This document shows, one piece after another, positions 49,836 through 59,106 of a stretch of DNA of 64,000 nt. The DNA comes from Halapricum salinum (GTDB lineage: Archaea > Halobacteriota > Halobacteria > Halobacteriales > Haloarculaceae). The notes beneath the pieces were generated by a model, which did not search any database, was not told the DNA's origin, and worked only from the letters and a program-made list of their open reading frames with translations. Numbering within the stretch: the stretch's first letter is position 1; every line of letters starts with the position of its first letter. A program made the translations under genes and the position numbers. The stretch is from NCBI RefSeq assembly GCF_004799665.1, contig NZ_CP031310.1, forward strand, positions 124,001-188,000, given 5' to 3'.

Positions 49836-52103
49836 ATGAAACGGCGACAGTACCTTGGTAGTATGGCTGGACTCAGTGCGGCTTCGGCACTCGGAATCCA
49901 GTCAGTGACGGCAGATTCGTCCTCGACAACGGCCAATCACGTCGGGACGATCCACGACGCGACAGGCGACGACGTCGGTCCGGGTACGTACACCTATCCG
50001 AACAACCTCTCGAAGGGTCAGCTCGACGTCGAGCAACTCGACATCGAGGACACCGAAGACAGCTGGGAGTTCACGGCTCACATGGGTCTGGTGAACAACC
50101 AGTTCGACAACGAGGCTGGATTCAGCACCCAGGTCATCCAGCTGTACTTCCAGGATCCGAACGCGCCCGAGGACGCCCCCTCCTCGTCGACACCGCGGCC
50201 GGGCGTCGTCTCGTCGTTCCAGGAAGGCTATCACTACCGCGCACACATCATGTCCGGCGGCTCGGTTCTGGAGACCCCCAACCAGGACCCGACCGCCGAG
50301 GAATACTCGCCGCTTGCGGAGCTGTCGGCGTCGGGAAGCGCCGAGAACGACACGATCAGCTTCTCCATTCCCAAAGAGCACTTCGACTCGGACCTGCGCG
50401 AGATGAAGGGCGCGATCATGACGTTCAGCCAGGACGGCTTCGGGACAGCCGGCATCCGTCAGGGATTCGCCCAGGAAGCGGCTGACTGGAGCTTCGGTGG
50501 TGCGAAGGCCGACTCGACGGATACCGCCCCCCGAATCCTCGATCTGGTCGGTCCGGACACGGTCGTCAACCAGTCGGGCGCGCTGGAGTACAGCGCCGAC
50601 GAGGCGGCGAGCATCCCGTTGTACGAGTACGACGATCTGATCGACGGTGGGACGATCGCCGACCCCGAGGGTGACGACACTGGCCCCGGAACGTACACCT
50701 ACCCGAACAACCTCTCGAAGGGGCAACTCGACGTCACCGGCGTCGACATCAACACGACGGCCGACGCCTGGGAGTTCACGGCTCACATGGGCCTAGTGAA
50801 CAACCAGTTCGACAACGAGGCTGGATTCAGCGCCCAGGTCATCCAGCTCTACCTGCAGGATCCGAACGCGCCTGACGACGCGCCGACCTCGGCGACGCCG
50901 CGGCCGGGCGTGGTCTCGACGCTGCAGGAAGGCTATCACTACCGCGTGCACATCATGGCCGGCGGCTCCGTCCTGGAAACCCCCGATCAGGACCCGACCG
51001 CCGACGAGTACTCGCCCGTTGCGGAACTGTCGGCGTCCGGCGATACCGAGAACGACACGATCAGCTTCACGCTGCCAAAAGAACACATCGCGTCGGACTC
51101 GCTCAGCGAGCTGAAAGGCGTCATGATGACGTTCAGCCAGGACGGCTTCGGGACAGCCGGCATTCGCCAGGGCTTCGCCCAGGAAGCGGCCGACTGGAGC
51201 TTCGGCGGAGCAAAGGCCGACTCCACCGAGACCGCACCGCGGATCCTCGACCTCGTCGGTCCCGAGGACATCGTCGCACAGTCCGAGTCGCTGTCCTACA
51301 GCGCCGACGAGCCAGCGAGCATCCCGCTGTTCCCGATCACGTCGCTCGTGACCGGCGAGCAGTCGGTCTCGCTGACGGCGCTCGCGCCCCCGGCCGGTGA
51401 AGTGTGGGCCGGCCTGGAAGGTCAACTCGACGCGTCGAACTCCTCAGACCCGGACGGACAGACGTTGAGTTTCAGCTGGACACAGACCGGTGGTCCGGAC
51501 GCGCCACTCTCGGATGCTGACACGGCCCAGCCGACGTTCACCGCACCGGAAGTCGACGAGCGGACGACGCTCACCTTCGAGGTCACAGTCACAGATCCGG
51601 ACGGCAACAGCGCGACGGCGACGACGACGGCGACGGCCGTCCCCCAGTCCGAAAACGACGCGCCGGTCGCCGAAGTGGTGAACGGCAATCGCACAGTCTC
51701 ACCCGGCGACATCGTCCTGCTGGACGGCACGCCGTCGAGCGACCCCAACGGCGGCACGCTGACGTTCCAGTGGGAACAGACCGGTGGCAGCCCGTCGGTC
51801 GAACTCTCCAACGCTGAGACGTCCGGTGCAGGGTTCACTGCGCCCGACGTCGACAGCGAAACGGAGCTGACGTTCACGCTCACCGTCAGCGACGGCCAGG
51901 GCAAGAGCGCCTCCACCGAGGTCACGATTACGGTCAGTGGCAGCGGCGGTGGCACGACCGATAGCGGCGACGGCGACGGCGACGGCGACACCGGTTCCGG
52001 GTTCGGCCCCGGCTTCGGTGCCATCGGGAGCCTCGTCGGCATCGCAGGCGGTGCGGCCTACGCCGGCAAGCGCCGACTGACCGGCGAGAGCGACGACGAG
52101 TAA
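49836..52103 (+). CDS. Surface protein with two glucodextranase-C-like domains, two PKD-like domains and PGF-type anchor
   Basis: 755 residues from ATG 49836. Tat signal (MKRRQYLGSMAGLSAASALG). Two near-identical domains of about 235 residues follow, both starting GPGTYTYPNNLSKGQLDV and ending TAPRILDLVGP; they resemble the C-terminal domain of the preceding GH97 protein and of glucodextranases. Two PKD/Ig-like domains carry SSDPDGQTLSFSWTQTGG and SSDPNGGTLTFQWEQTGG. An Asp/Gly/Ser linker leads to GSGFGPGFGAIGSLVGIAGG and a KRR-containing C-terminus, an archaeosortase-type signal. No catalytic motif, so it probably binds polysaccharide at the cell surface, working with the GH97 enzyme. Confidence 0.82.
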   Translation: MKRRQYLGSMAGLSAASALGIQSVTADSSSTTANHVGTIHDATGDDVGPGTYTYPNNLSKGQLDVEQLDIEDTEDSWEFTAHMGLVNNQFDNEAGFSTQVIQLYFQDPNAPEDAPSSSTPRPGVVSSFQEGYHYRAHIMSGGSVLETPNQDPTAEEYSPLAELSASGSAENDTISFSIPKEHFDSDLREMKGAIMTFSQDGFGTAGIRQGFAQEAADWSFGGAKADSTDTAPRILDLVGPDTVVNQSGALEYSADEAASIPLYEYDDLIDGGTIADPEGDDTGPGTYTYPNNLSKGQLDVTGVDINTTADAWEFTAHMGLVNNQFDNEAGFSAQVIQLYLQDPNAPDDAPTSATPRPGVVSTLQEGYHYRVHIMAGGSVLETPDQDPTADEYSPVAELSASGDTENDTISFTLPKEHIASDSLSELKGVMMTFSQDGFGTAGIRQGFAQEAADWSFGGAKADSTETAPRILDLVGPEDIVAQSESLSYSADEPASIPLFPITSLVTGEQSVSLTALAPPAGEVWAGLEGQLDASNSSDPDGQTLSFSWTQTGGPDAPLSDADTAQPTFTAPEVDERTTLTFEVTVTDPDGNSATATTTATAVPQSENDAPVAEVVNGNRTVSPGDIVLLDGTPSSDPNGGTLTFQWEQTGGSPSVELSNAETSGAGFTAPDVDSETELTFTLTVSDGQGKSASTEVTITVSGSGGGTTDSGDGDGDGDTGSGFGPGFGAIGSLVGIAGGAAYAGKRRLTGESDDE

Positions 52104-52135
52104 CGCACTCCGACCCCGTCCGACTTCGACGACGA

Positions 52136-52141
52136 TTTTTT
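52136..52141 (+). terminator. T-run terminator after the surface-protein gene
   Basis: TTTTTT in GACGATTTTTTGTGG, 33 bases after the stop. Typical archaeal intrinsic terminator. Confidence 0.5.
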
Positions 52142-52453
52142 GTGGCGACTCGATAGCGAGCCCCAGCCGTGTGTACCGTCGCCCAGTGTCAACCCGCACC
52201 GTTTTTAACGGCTGGCGTGTAAGTGGTTCATAACCGAGCAGACGGCCGCCCGGCGTTCGGCGGCCGAGGGATGCGTCGACTTCGACGGTACGCGACGATC
52301 CGGTTCGACGGCGACGGCCGCGGTGGCCCGCCTATCCGAACCACGCCGGTCACCAGCGCCCGCGAACATCCGGAAGTCCGGACTGTTGGCGTCGCTGGAA
52401 CCGGCACAGTCCCCCGGTCGCCGAGCCGCGTCGGCTGTTCTCGGAGGTAAACT
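52142..52453 (+). promoter_or_regulatory. Promoter and long GC-rich leader of rnj
   Basis: CGTTTTTAACGG at about 52199-52210 is the likely TATA box, which would start transcription near 52232 and leave a leader of about 220 bases. The leader is GC-rich and able to fold (for example GGCCGCCCGGCG with CGCCGGGC-like partners and CGGAAGTCCG), and ends in GGAGGT (52444-52449) before ATG 52454. A 75-codon frame across it is Arg-rich and not protein-like. In many haloarchaea the mevalonate and isopentenyl phosphate kinase genes lie here; they are absent. Confidence 0.4.
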
Positions 52454-53794
52454 ATGGAAATCGAAATCGCTACGATCGGCGGCTACGAGGAAGTCGGCCG
52501 CCAGATGACCGCAGTTCGCGCCGGTGACGACGTCGTCGTCTTCGACATGGGGCTGAACCTCTCGAAGGTTCTCATCCACGACAACGTCGAGACCGAGCGC
52601 ATGCACAGCCTCGACCTGATCGACATGGGCGCTATCCCGGACGACCGCGTGATGAGCGACCTCGAAGGTGACGTGAAGGCCATCGTGCCGACCCACGGCC
52701 ACCTCGACCACATCGGTGCCATCTCGAAACTGGCCCACCGCTACGACGCGCCGGTCGTCGGCACACCATTCACGATCGAGCTGGTCAAACAGCAGATCAA
52801 GGGCGAGGAGAAGTTCGGCGTCCAGAACGACCTCGTGAAGATGAGCGCGGGCGAGACGATGGCCATCGGCGACGAGAACGAACTCGAGTTCGTCAACGTC
52901 ACCCACTCCATCATCGACGCGATCAACCCGGTCTTGCACACGCCCGAAGGCGCGATCGTCTACGGCCTGGACAAGCGCATGGACCACACGCCCGTCCTTG
53001 GCGACCCGATCGACATGGACCGCTTCCGCGAGATCGGTCGCGAGGGCGTGCTGTGTTACATCGAGGACTGTACCAACGCCGGCAAGAAGGGCCGCACGCC
53101 CTCCGAGTCGGTCGCGCGACGCCACCTCAAGGACGTCATGTACAGTCTGGAGGACTACGACGGCGGTATCGTCGCCACGACCTTCTCCAGCCACATTGCC
53201 CGCGTGAAATCGCTGGTCGAGTTCGCCGACGACATCGGCCGCCAGCCCGTGCTGCTGGGCCGCTCGATGGAGAAGTATTCGGGCACCGCAGAGCGCCTGG
53301 ACTTCGTGGACTTCCCGGACGACCTGGGGATGTACGGCCACCGCAAGTCCGTCGACCGCACGTTCAAGCGGATCATGAACGAGGGCAAGGAGAACTTCCT
53401 GCCGATCGTCACGGGCCACCAGGGCGAGCCGCGCGCGATGCTCACCAGGATGGGGCGCGGCGAGACGCCCTACGAGCTAGACGACGGCGACAAGGTCATC
53501 TTCTCGGCACGGGTCATCCCGGAGCCGACCAACGAGGGTCAGCGCTACCAGAGCGAGAAGCTGCTGGGCATGCAGGGTGCTCGTATTTACGACGACATCC
53601 ACGTCTCGGGCCACCTCAACCGCGAGGGCCACTACGAGATGCTCGACGCCCTCCAGCCGGAGAACGTCATCCCGGCCCACCAGGATATGAAAGGCTTCGC
53701 CCCGTACGTCGACCTGGCCGAGAGCATGGGGTACTCGATGGGTGACGATCTGCACGTCACTCGCAACGGCAACCTGATTCAGCTGGTCGAGTGA
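52454..53794 (+). CDS. rnj: Ribonuclease J
   Basis: 446 residues. Metallo-beta-lactamase/beta-CASP nuclease, a 5'-3' exonuclease in archaeal mRNA turnover. Zinc-binding HxHxDH is intact at residues 81-86 ([12 protein letters not shown]), followed by [20 protein letters not shown], the beta-CASP motifs [11 protein letters not shown] and [13 protein letters not shown], and the C-terminal [15 protein letters not shown] with [14 protein letters not shown]. Start ATG 52454 has GGAGGT four bases before. It is followed by idsA after four bases, a haloarchaeal linkage. Confidence 0.95.
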   Translation: MEIEIATIGGYEEVGRQMTAVRAGDDVVVFDMGLNLSKVLIHDNVETERMHSLDLIDMGAIPDDRVMSDLEGDVKAIVPTHGHLDHIGAISKLAHRYDAPVVGTPFTIELVKQQIKGEEKFGVQNDLVKMSAGETMAIGDENELEFVNVTHSIIDAINPVLHTPEGAIVYGLDKRMDHTPVLGDPIDMDRFREIGREGVLCYIEDCTNAGKKGRTPSESVARRHLKDVMYSLEDYDGGIVATTFSSHIARVKSLVEFADDIGRQPVLLGRSMEKYSGTAERLDFVDFPDDLGMYGHRKSVDRTFKRIMNEGKENFLPIVTGHQGEPRAMLTRMGRGETPYELDDGDKVIFSARVIPEPTNEGQRYQSEKLLGMQGARIYDDIHVSGHLNREGHYEMLDALQPENVIPAHQDMKGFAPYVDLAESMGYSMGDDLHVTRNGNLIQLVE

Positions 53795-53798
53795 GACC

Positions 53799-54839
53799 AT
53801 GACCGAAGGTGCCGACGTCGACGCCGTGACGCGCGCGATCGCCGAGCGCCGTCAGCTCGTCAACGAAGCGATTCCCCAGCAGTTACCGATCAAACGGCCC
53901 GAGCGTCTCTACGAGGCCTCGCGATACCTGCTGGACGCTGGCGGGAAGCGACTGCGCCCGACGGTGTTGCTGTTGACTTCGGAAGCGCTGATGGACGTGC
54001 CGCCGCTGGAGGAGGACTACCGCGAATTCCCCGCCCCCAACGGGACGATCGACATGATGGTCGCCGCCGTCAGCGTCGAGATCATCCAGTCGTTCACGTT
54101 GATCCACGACGACATCATGGACGACGATGACATGCGTCGCGGCGTCCCGGCCGTCCACAACGAGTTCGATCTCTCGACGGCGATTCTCGCGGGCGACACC
54201 CTCTACGCGAAGGCCTTCGAGAACATGCTCGAAACGGGCGCGACCGCCGAGCGCTCCGTTCGGGCGCTCTCGGAACTGTCGACCACCTGTACGAAGATCT
54301 GTGAGGGCCAGAGTTTCGACATCGACTTCGAGACGCGCGAGGAGGTCACGACCGACGAGTATCTGGAGATGGTCGAACTCAAGACCGCAGTCCTGTACGC
54401 GGCAGCGGCCTCAATTCCAGCGATCTTGCTGGGGAAAGACGACGCGGTCGACGCGCTCTATCAGTACGGCCTGAACGTCGGCCGAGCCTTCCAGATCCAG
54501 GACGACCTGCTCGATCTGACGACGCCCTCGGAGAAACTGGGCAAGCAGCGCGGGTCGGATCTGGTCGAGAACAAGCAGACGATCATCACACTCCACGCGC
54601 GCCAGCAGGGCGTCGACGTCGACAGTCTCGTCCCCGAAGACGACGTCGAGGCCGTCGAGGAGGAGACGATCGAGCAGGCAGTCGCGACCCTCGAAGAAGC
54701 CGGGAGCATCGACTTCGCTCGCGACCTCGCCCACGACCTGATCGAAGAGGGCAAAGAGCACCTCCAGGTCCTCCCGGACAACGGGGCTCGTGATCGACTG
54801 GCCGACATCGCGGACTTCCTGGTCGAACGCGAGTACTGA
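53799..54839 (+). CDS. idsA: Geranylgeranyl/farnesyl diphosphate synthase
   Basis: 346 residues. Trans-prenyltransferase with first Asp-rich motif in LIHDDIMDDDDMRRG, GGKRLRPTVLLL near the N-terminus, and second Asp-rich motif in FQIQDDLLDLTTPSEKLGK. It makes the C15/C20 prenyl diphosphates for archaeal ether lipids, carotenoids and menaquinone tails, and so links functionally to hmgB and menA in this window. ATG 53799 follows the rnj stop by four bases, so the genes are coupled. Confidence 0.95.
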   Translation: MTEGADVDAVTRAIAERRQLVNEAIPQQLPIKRPERLYEASRYLLDAGGKRLRPTVLLLTSEALMDVPPLEEDYREFPAPNGTIDMMVAAVSVEIIQSFTLIHDDIMDDDDMRRGVPAVHNEFDLSTAILAGDTLYAKAFENMLETGATAERSVRALSELSTTCTKICEGQSFDIDFETREEVTTDEYLEMVELKTAVLYAAAASIPAILLGKDDAVDALYQYGLNVGRAFQIQDDLLDLTTPSEKLGKQRGSDLVENKQTIITLHARQQGVDVDSLVPEDDVEAVEEETIEQAVATLEEAGSIDFARDLAHDLIEEGKEHLQVLPDNGARDRLADIADFLVEREY

Positions 54840-54890
54840 GCTGCCGGCCGAAAGCGCCTCTAGCGGGTTTCTCGGAGGGTGGTGGGTTTC

Positions 54891-56225
54891 TCACTCCCTC
54901 GATACGACCCGAAGGTCTAGTCCGCCGGCCGGCCGGAGCGTGATCGCTGGGGAGAGATCGAGCGCCGTCTCCGGGACTGTCTCGAAGCGGGCCGACTGGA
55001 GCAAGCGAGCGAGGACGAGTCGTGCTTCGAGCAGGGCAAACCGATCGCCGACACAGCGACGCGGGCCGCCACCGAACGGGAAATACGCGAAGGGGCGACG
55101 GTCGTCCCGGCCGGTGCGCGCCCAGCGTTCAGGATCGAACGCCAGCGGATTGTCGTAGAACCTGGGATCGCGGTGGATCACCCACTGTGACATCGTGACC
55201 GTCGTACCCTCGGGAACGCGATAGCCACCGATCTCGTCGTCTGTGGTCGGCTCTCTGACGATTCCGGGGACCGGCGGGTACAGCCGCATGCTCTCGCGGA
55301 CGACCCGCTCCAGATACGGCAGGTCGGCGAGATCTGTGACCGTAGGGGGCTGGCCCGCGAGGACGTCTTCGAGTTCGGCCTGGACGCGTCGCTCGACCTC
55401 GGGGTGGGTGGCGAGCAGGTAGCTCGTGAACGTCAGCGACTGGGCGGTGGTCTCGTGGCCGGCCAGCAGTAGTGTCAGGACCTGGTCGCGGATCGTCTCG
55501 GCGTCCATCTCGGTCCTGAGAAGCATCGAGACGACGTCGCCGGCGTCCTCACCGTCCCGGCGTTCGGCGATGATATCCGCGACGACCCGATCGAGGGTCT
55601 CGCGGGCGCTGCGGTACTGTCTGTTGTCGCTGATGGGAAGCCACTCGGGGATGTCGACGGGGCGGCCGGTCTGCCGACGGAAGTGCTCCATGACGGTTCC
55701 GAGCGCGTCACCGACGTCGGTTTCGGCGTCGCGGATGTCGACCCCGAACAGCGCGTCGGCGACGATCTCCAGGGTGAGCGCCATCATGTCTTCGTGGACG
55801 TTCCGTACTTCGGGGGTGTCCCAGCGGTCGAGCAGGCGGTCGCTGAAATCGACCATCGTCTCGCCGTAACCGGCGATCCGATCGGGGTGGAAGGCTGGCT
55901 CGATCTGGTGGCGCTGCTCGCGCCAGGTCTCGCCCTCGGCTTTCAGGAGTCCCGTCCCGAGCAGCTCCAGTCGATTCTGGAAGAACTCGCCTTTGACGTA
56001 CTGTTCGTTGTTTTCGACGAGGACGTGCCGCACGTGATCCGGATGGAAGAGCGCGTAGAAGTCCTGGCCGCGTGCGAAATCGATCTTCACGACGTCGCCG
56101 TACTCCCTCGCGGACTCGGTCATGAACGAGAGTCGGTTGCTCGCGAGTTGGCGGGTGTTGCCGATCAACGGGAGACCCGACGGCCCCGGGGGGACCTGCT
56201 CGGACACTGGAGGGTCGTCGTTCAT
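54891..56225 (-). CDS. Cytochrome P450
   Basis: 444 residues from ATG 56225 (MNDDPPVSEQVPPGPSG), no membrane anchor. Landmarks: Pro-rich entry PPGPSGLPLIGN, I-helix oxygen motif AGHETTAQSL, ExxR in VVRESMRLYPPVPG, and the haem loop FPFGGGPRRCVGDRFALLEA with the axial Cys. Similar to haloarchaeal and bacterial class I P450s that need ferredoxin partners. Substrate unknown; a lipid, carotenoid or terpene is possible given nearby idsA, but they are convergent and not an operon. Confidence 0.92.
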   Translation of the reverse strand: MNDDPPVSEQVPPGPSGLPLIGNTRQLASNRLSFMTESAREYGDVVKIDFARGQDFYALFHPDHVRHVLVENNEQYVKGEFFQNRLELLGTGLLKAEGETWREQRHQIEPAFHPDRIAGYGETMVDFSDRLLDRWDTPEVRNVHEDMMALTLEIVADALFGVDIRDAETDVGDALGTVMEHFRRQTGRPVDIPEWLPISDNRQYRSARETLDRVVADIIAERRDGEDAGDVVSMLLRTEMDAETIRDQVLTLLLAGHETTAQSLTFTSYLLATHPEVERRVQAELEDVLAGQPPTVTDLADLPYLERVVRESMRLYPPVPGIVREPTTDDEIGGYRVPEGTTVTMSQWVIHRDPRFYDNPLAFDPERWARTGRDDRRPFAYFPFGGGPRRCVGDRFALLEARLVLARLLQSARFETVPETALDLSPAITLRPAGGLDLRVVSRE

Positions 56226-56227
56226 AG

Positions 56228-56527
56228 TGCTGGATCGATGGCTCACTCCTTGAACGTTGGCCCCCCGATTGGAGGGCGCTGCTCGATCACTACTTCACCC
56301 GGCAGGGGTCGTTCGAACGGGGAGCGTCTGCTCTCGAAGCGCCGCGTTTCTCGACGGCGAGACTCCCGTCGAGCGTGGTGGGATCGACGCCGGTGTCCAG
56401 GTCGATCTCGCCGCTGGTCGCCAAGCTGGCTGGAGCGCACGAGGTCCGTCTTCGCGCTCTTCCGGGACGGTGGCCCGCAGTGGCCGTCAGCTACAACACG
56501 TTCGCGACCGTCCTCGGAGCACGATGA
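56228..56527 (+). other. Open frame without ATG, coupled to the next gene; possible remnant
   Basis: From a stop at 56225-56227 to TGA 56525-56527 one plus-strand frame stays open and has GC-rich third positions. The peptide looks protein-like (SLLERWPPDWRALLDHYFTR, later SPLVAKLAGAHEVRLRALPG). The only starts are GTG 56375, 56378 and 56393. Its TGA overlaps the ATG of the next gene (ATGA at 56524-56527), the usual sign of a coupled pair. It could be a short gene starting at a GTG, or the end of a gene that lost its start. Otherwise this 298-base gap holds only the two promoters. Confidence 0.25.
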
Positions 56528-57141
56528 CTGTCCGTAGGGTCGCCCGCGTCCGAGCGGCCCTGAGCGACTGGCTCCCGACCAGGCGGAGCGACTGGCGACT
56601 CATGGGCCGGACGATCCGGCTCGTGCTCTCGCGTGTGAGTTATGCGCTCTTCGCAGTCGTGGCCGCTACAGTCGCGCTGATGGTGTTCTCGCTCACGCAG
56701 AATTTCTGGTTTCTCGTGGACGTGCTGGGATTCGAGTTTCTCTCTCTGGAAGACAAGCTCTACATCGTCCTCGATCAGTACCCGCTCGTGGGGACGCAGT
56801 TCGATCTGTTCCAGAGTCTCCTGTTGTACACCGTAGCGATCCTGACGGGCGCGAACCTGACGCTGGCGGTGTATCACGTCCGCGAGCACGGCCTGAATCT
56901 GAAGACTGGCGGCGCGGGGACGCTCGGAACGATCTTCGCGATTCTCGGGGTCGGGTGTGCGGCCTGTGGCTCGGCGGTGCTCGTCGGCCTGCTGTCGCTC
57001 TTTGGAGCCTCCTCGACGCTGTTGTTGTTGCCCATGGAGGGCCTGGAGTTGCTGGTGGTCGCGCTGGTGTTGCTCGTGCTCTCGATCTACTGGCTCGCCG
57101 AGGGGATGCGCGGCGACCAGATTCACGGCTGCCCCGTCTAG
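56524..57141 (+). CDS. Four- to five-helix membrane protein with intramembrane CxxC
   Basis: 205 residues from ATG 56524. A basic N-terminus (MTVRRVARVRAALSDWLPTR) is followed by helices RVSYALFAVVAATVALMVFS, LFQSLLLYTVAILTGANLTL, LGTIFAILGVGCAACGSAVL and LELLVVALVLLVLSIYWLAE. The CAAC sits within a membrane helix, suggesting a redox or metal-handling role as in small thiol-transport proteins; this is inference. The C-terminus contains HGC. Conserved-looking, family not recognised. Confidence 0.7.
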   Translation: MTVRRVARVRAALSDWLPTRRSDWRLMGRTIRLVLSRVSYALFAVVAATVALMVFSLTQNFWFLVDVLGFEFLSLEDKLYIVLDQYPLVGTQFDLFQSLLLYTVAILTGANLTLAVYHVREHGLNLKTGGAGTLGTIFAILGVGCAACGSAVLVGLLSLFGASSTLLLLPMEGLELLVVALVLLVLSIYWLAEGMRGDQIHGCPV

Positions 57142-57264
57142 CAATTCGTGGGTGTGTTGTCGCTCTTTGCTCGGCAGAACTCACTGCCACAGGATTCGAC
57201 GACCCAAGAACGCTCGCATCACGCTCGCTAGGAAACGACAGAACCGCTGTGGTCAACAACTCAG
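57142..57264. other. Intergenic stretch before element B copy 2
   Basis: No gene. It contains GCTCGCATCACGCTCGC and GAAACGACAGAACC, repeat-like words of the sort found around the structured elements, and may include a further degenerate element end. No promoter is obvious. Confidence 0.35.
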
Positions 57265-57594
57265 GAAAGCCCTCACCACGTCTTCGCGCGGCCGGCGGCC
57301 GCGCGAATGGTCCGAGAGAGCTTCCTCTCTCGCTACTCGCGGTCGCTGAGCAAGATATCTTCGCTCACTTCGTTCGCTCAGATAGAGCTTGCTCAGGCGA
57401 CTCACTTTCAGCGCGACCGCGGGTTCGCCCTTTCAGTCCTCCAGGGCCGCGACCGCAACCGCAGTATCGTAGCCCCACTCCTCCCCGGCCGCGCGCAGTC
57501 CTGCGCGCGGCACGCTTCCTGACCGCTCCGCGGTGGCCGGGAGCGAGTGCCACGACAATAGTCGTGGTCGAAGCGACCCGGGGAAGGGCAGGCC
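57265..57594 (-). repeat. Structured intergenic element B, copy 2 (candidate ncRNA)
   Basis: Read on the minus strand it starts GGCCTGCCCTTCCCCGGG at 57594 and ends GAGGGCTTTC at 57265. Shared with copy 1: GTCG-TTCG, CACTC-CTCCCGGCCAC, GCGGTCAGGAAGC, CCGGGGAGGA, CC-TGG-GGAC-TGAAAGGGCGA. The apical stems differ but pair: CCACGAC with GTCGTGG replaces the copy 1 palindrome, and CCGCGCGCA with TGCGCGCGG replaces CGCGGG/CCCGCG. The last domain is expanded to about 150 bases by further hairpins (GCGGTCGC with GCGACCGC enclosing CTGAGCAAG with CTTGCTCAG, GAGAGAG with CTCTCTC, CGCGCGG with CCGCGCG). No credible reading frame. Confidence 0.65.
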
Positions 57595-57606
57595 TGCTGT
57601 GCGGTA

Positions 57607-57640
57607 CCTGGTGGATCGAAAGGGCGAGTCGAGGGCGTTC
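57607..57640 (+). repeat. Element B fragment, 3' core only, inverted against copy 2
   Basis: CCTGGTGGATCGAAAGGGCG followed by AGTCGAGGGCGTTC matches the 3' core of element B (copy 1 at 9509-9563) on the plus strand, but the terminal hairpin is reduced to three bases and the 5' half is missing. It begins 13 bases beyond the 5' end of copy 2, head to head with it. The following 57641-57779 holds no gene I can support; the start of the thioesterase gene is at its end. Confidence 0.45.
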
Positions 57641-57779
57641 CCTGCCTGTTGTTTGCGGTGCAGCCACTATTTCCTGGCCAGCGAGTCGATGGCAGTCCTG
57701 CGTCGAGCGCAGCACCAATATCAGAATCACAATCGCCTAGCCCCCAGAGCCAAGAGCGTCCCGCCAGAAGTCACGAGTA

Positions 57780-58217
57780 ATGCCAACGCCGTCAGACACG
57801 TTCATCGAGAACAGAGACCGCATTCAGCCCAACCAGACCAACAACTACGACACGGCTCACGGGGGGATCGTGATGAAGTTCATGGACGAGGTCGGCGCGA
57901 TGTCGGCGATGCGCTTCTCGGGCGAGCAGTGCGTCACCGCGGCCGTCGACGCGCTGGATTTCAAGCGGCCGATCCCCCGCGGTGACATCGCAGTCGTCAC
58001 AGCCTGGGTGTTCGACGAGGGCGAGACGAGCGTCAAAGTGCGGCTGACGGCCGAACGCGAGAACCCACTGACCGGCGAGTGCGAGCGCACCAGCGAGTCG
58101 GTGTTCACTTTCGTCGCGATCGACGAGGACGGCCGCCCGGTCACGGTTCCCGATCTCGAAATCGAGAGCGAGCGAGACGAACAACTCCGCGACCGCGGAC
58201 TGGACGCTCAGAACTAA
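57780..58217 (+). CDS. Acyl-CoA thioesterase (hotdog fold)
   Basis: 145 residues from ATG 57780. Hotdog fold of the acyl-CoA hydrolase (BACH/YciA) type: NNYDTAHGGIVMKFMDEVGA contains the catalytic-type Asn/Asp and the HGG turn, followed by VTAAVDALDFKRPIPRGDIA and the strand VVTAWVFDEGETSVKVRLTA. It hydrolyses acyl-CoA to free acid and CoA. Usually hexameric in this family. Chain-length preference unknown. It stands alone beside element B. Confidence 0.9.
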   Translation: MPTPSDTFIENRDRIQPNQTNNYDTAHGGIVMKFMDEVGAMSAMRFSGEQCVTAAVDALDFKRPIPRGDIAVVTAWVFDEGETSVKVRLTAERENPLTGECERTSESVFTFVAIDEDGRPVTVPDLEIESERDEQLRDRGLDAQN

Positions 58218-58218
58218 T

Positions 58219-59106
58219 TCAGCCGCCAGGACATGTCACGCCGGGGGCGTCGTAGGTCGTCTCGGTGGCCGTGCTGGTGTCTTCGATCACGACGGTATCG
58301 CCGAGGAGGACACTGTTGTCGTAGGACGCTTGCACGTCGACGAGTTTGAGCGTGCTCTGGTCACAGCCCGGTGAGAACACGAGATAGATGTCGTTGGTCG
58401 GCTCGCTCCCGCCGGCGGTGGGGACGACCTGATCCCCCTGGATCTCGTAGGCATCCGCGCCAGCGTCCGGCGGGGCCTCGGCGTCGTAGTCGGCGTTGTC
58501 CGCGAGGACGATCACCCACGTCGGGCCATCGAGCCCTTCCAGCGAGCGGTCGTAGCGCTGGACGTAGTGCCAGCCGTTCGTCACCGAGATCGGGCCCTCG
58601 CCGTCGGCCGTGCCCTCGCCCTGCGGGTCGATGTACAGCGAGAACTCGTAGCTCGGGTCGAACAGCGACACTTCGCGGTCTTCGACGATCACCGAGGCGA
58701 ACGGGACGCTCGCCCCCGGCAGCGAGCAGGCCGTGGCCGTCTCGACCTCGTGGCTGGCGATCAGATACGACCGGCCGCTCTGCTCACGCGAGCGGATCGT
58801 GAGTTCGTTGCCGGGGAACAGACATCGGAGCCGGCGCTGTTCGGACAGTCCATCGCCGCGCCAGGAGTAGACGCGCTGGCCATCGACCAGCAGATCGAAT
58901 CGGGTGTCGTCTTCCATGTACGTCGGTGTCACCGCGAGCACACCGCTGGCGCTCCGGTCGAACTGGAACGATGCCTCCGGACGCGGTGTCGGCTCCTCGT
59001 CGGGGAGGAAGGTCAACGCGCCGACAGTGAGAACCGTCGCGATCACGACGACCACGGCCACCATGAGGATCGTTCCGATGACTGGCGTCGCTGCGTTGTC
59101 GTCCAT
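58219..59106 (-). CDS. Type IV pilin-like protein with haloarchaeal N-terminal domain
   Basis: 295 residues from ATG 59106. The N-terminus [20 protein letters not shown] is the classic haloarchaeal pilin signal: short acidic leader, cleavage by prepilin peptidase before the hydrophobic stretch, and a hydrophobic assembly helix. The extracellular part is beta-rich with four Cys that may pair ([44 protein letters not shown]). Longer than most pilins (120-200 residues). It may form or decorate an adhesion pilus. No pilus assembly genes are adjacent. Confidence 0.85.
   Translation of the reverse strand: MDDNAATPVIGTILMVAVVVVIATVLTVGALTFLPDEEPTPRPEASFQFDRSASGVLAVTPTYMEDDTRFDLLVDGQRVYSWRGDGLSEQRRLRCLFPGNELTIRSREQSGRSYLIASHEVETATACSLPGASVPFASVIVEDREVSLFDPSYEFSLYIDPQGEGTADGEGPISVTNGWHYVQRYDRSLEGLDGPTWVIVLADNADYDAEAPPDAGADAYEIQGDQVVPTAGGSEPTNDIYLVFSPGCDQSTLKLVDVQASYDNSVLLGDTVVIEDTSTATETTYDAPGVTCPGG

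Noticed and set aside
52223-52450. 75-codon frame in the rnj leader
   Set aside because: Arg/Pro/Gly-rich composition expected from chance frames in GC-rich DNA, with no hydrophobic core or family resemblance.
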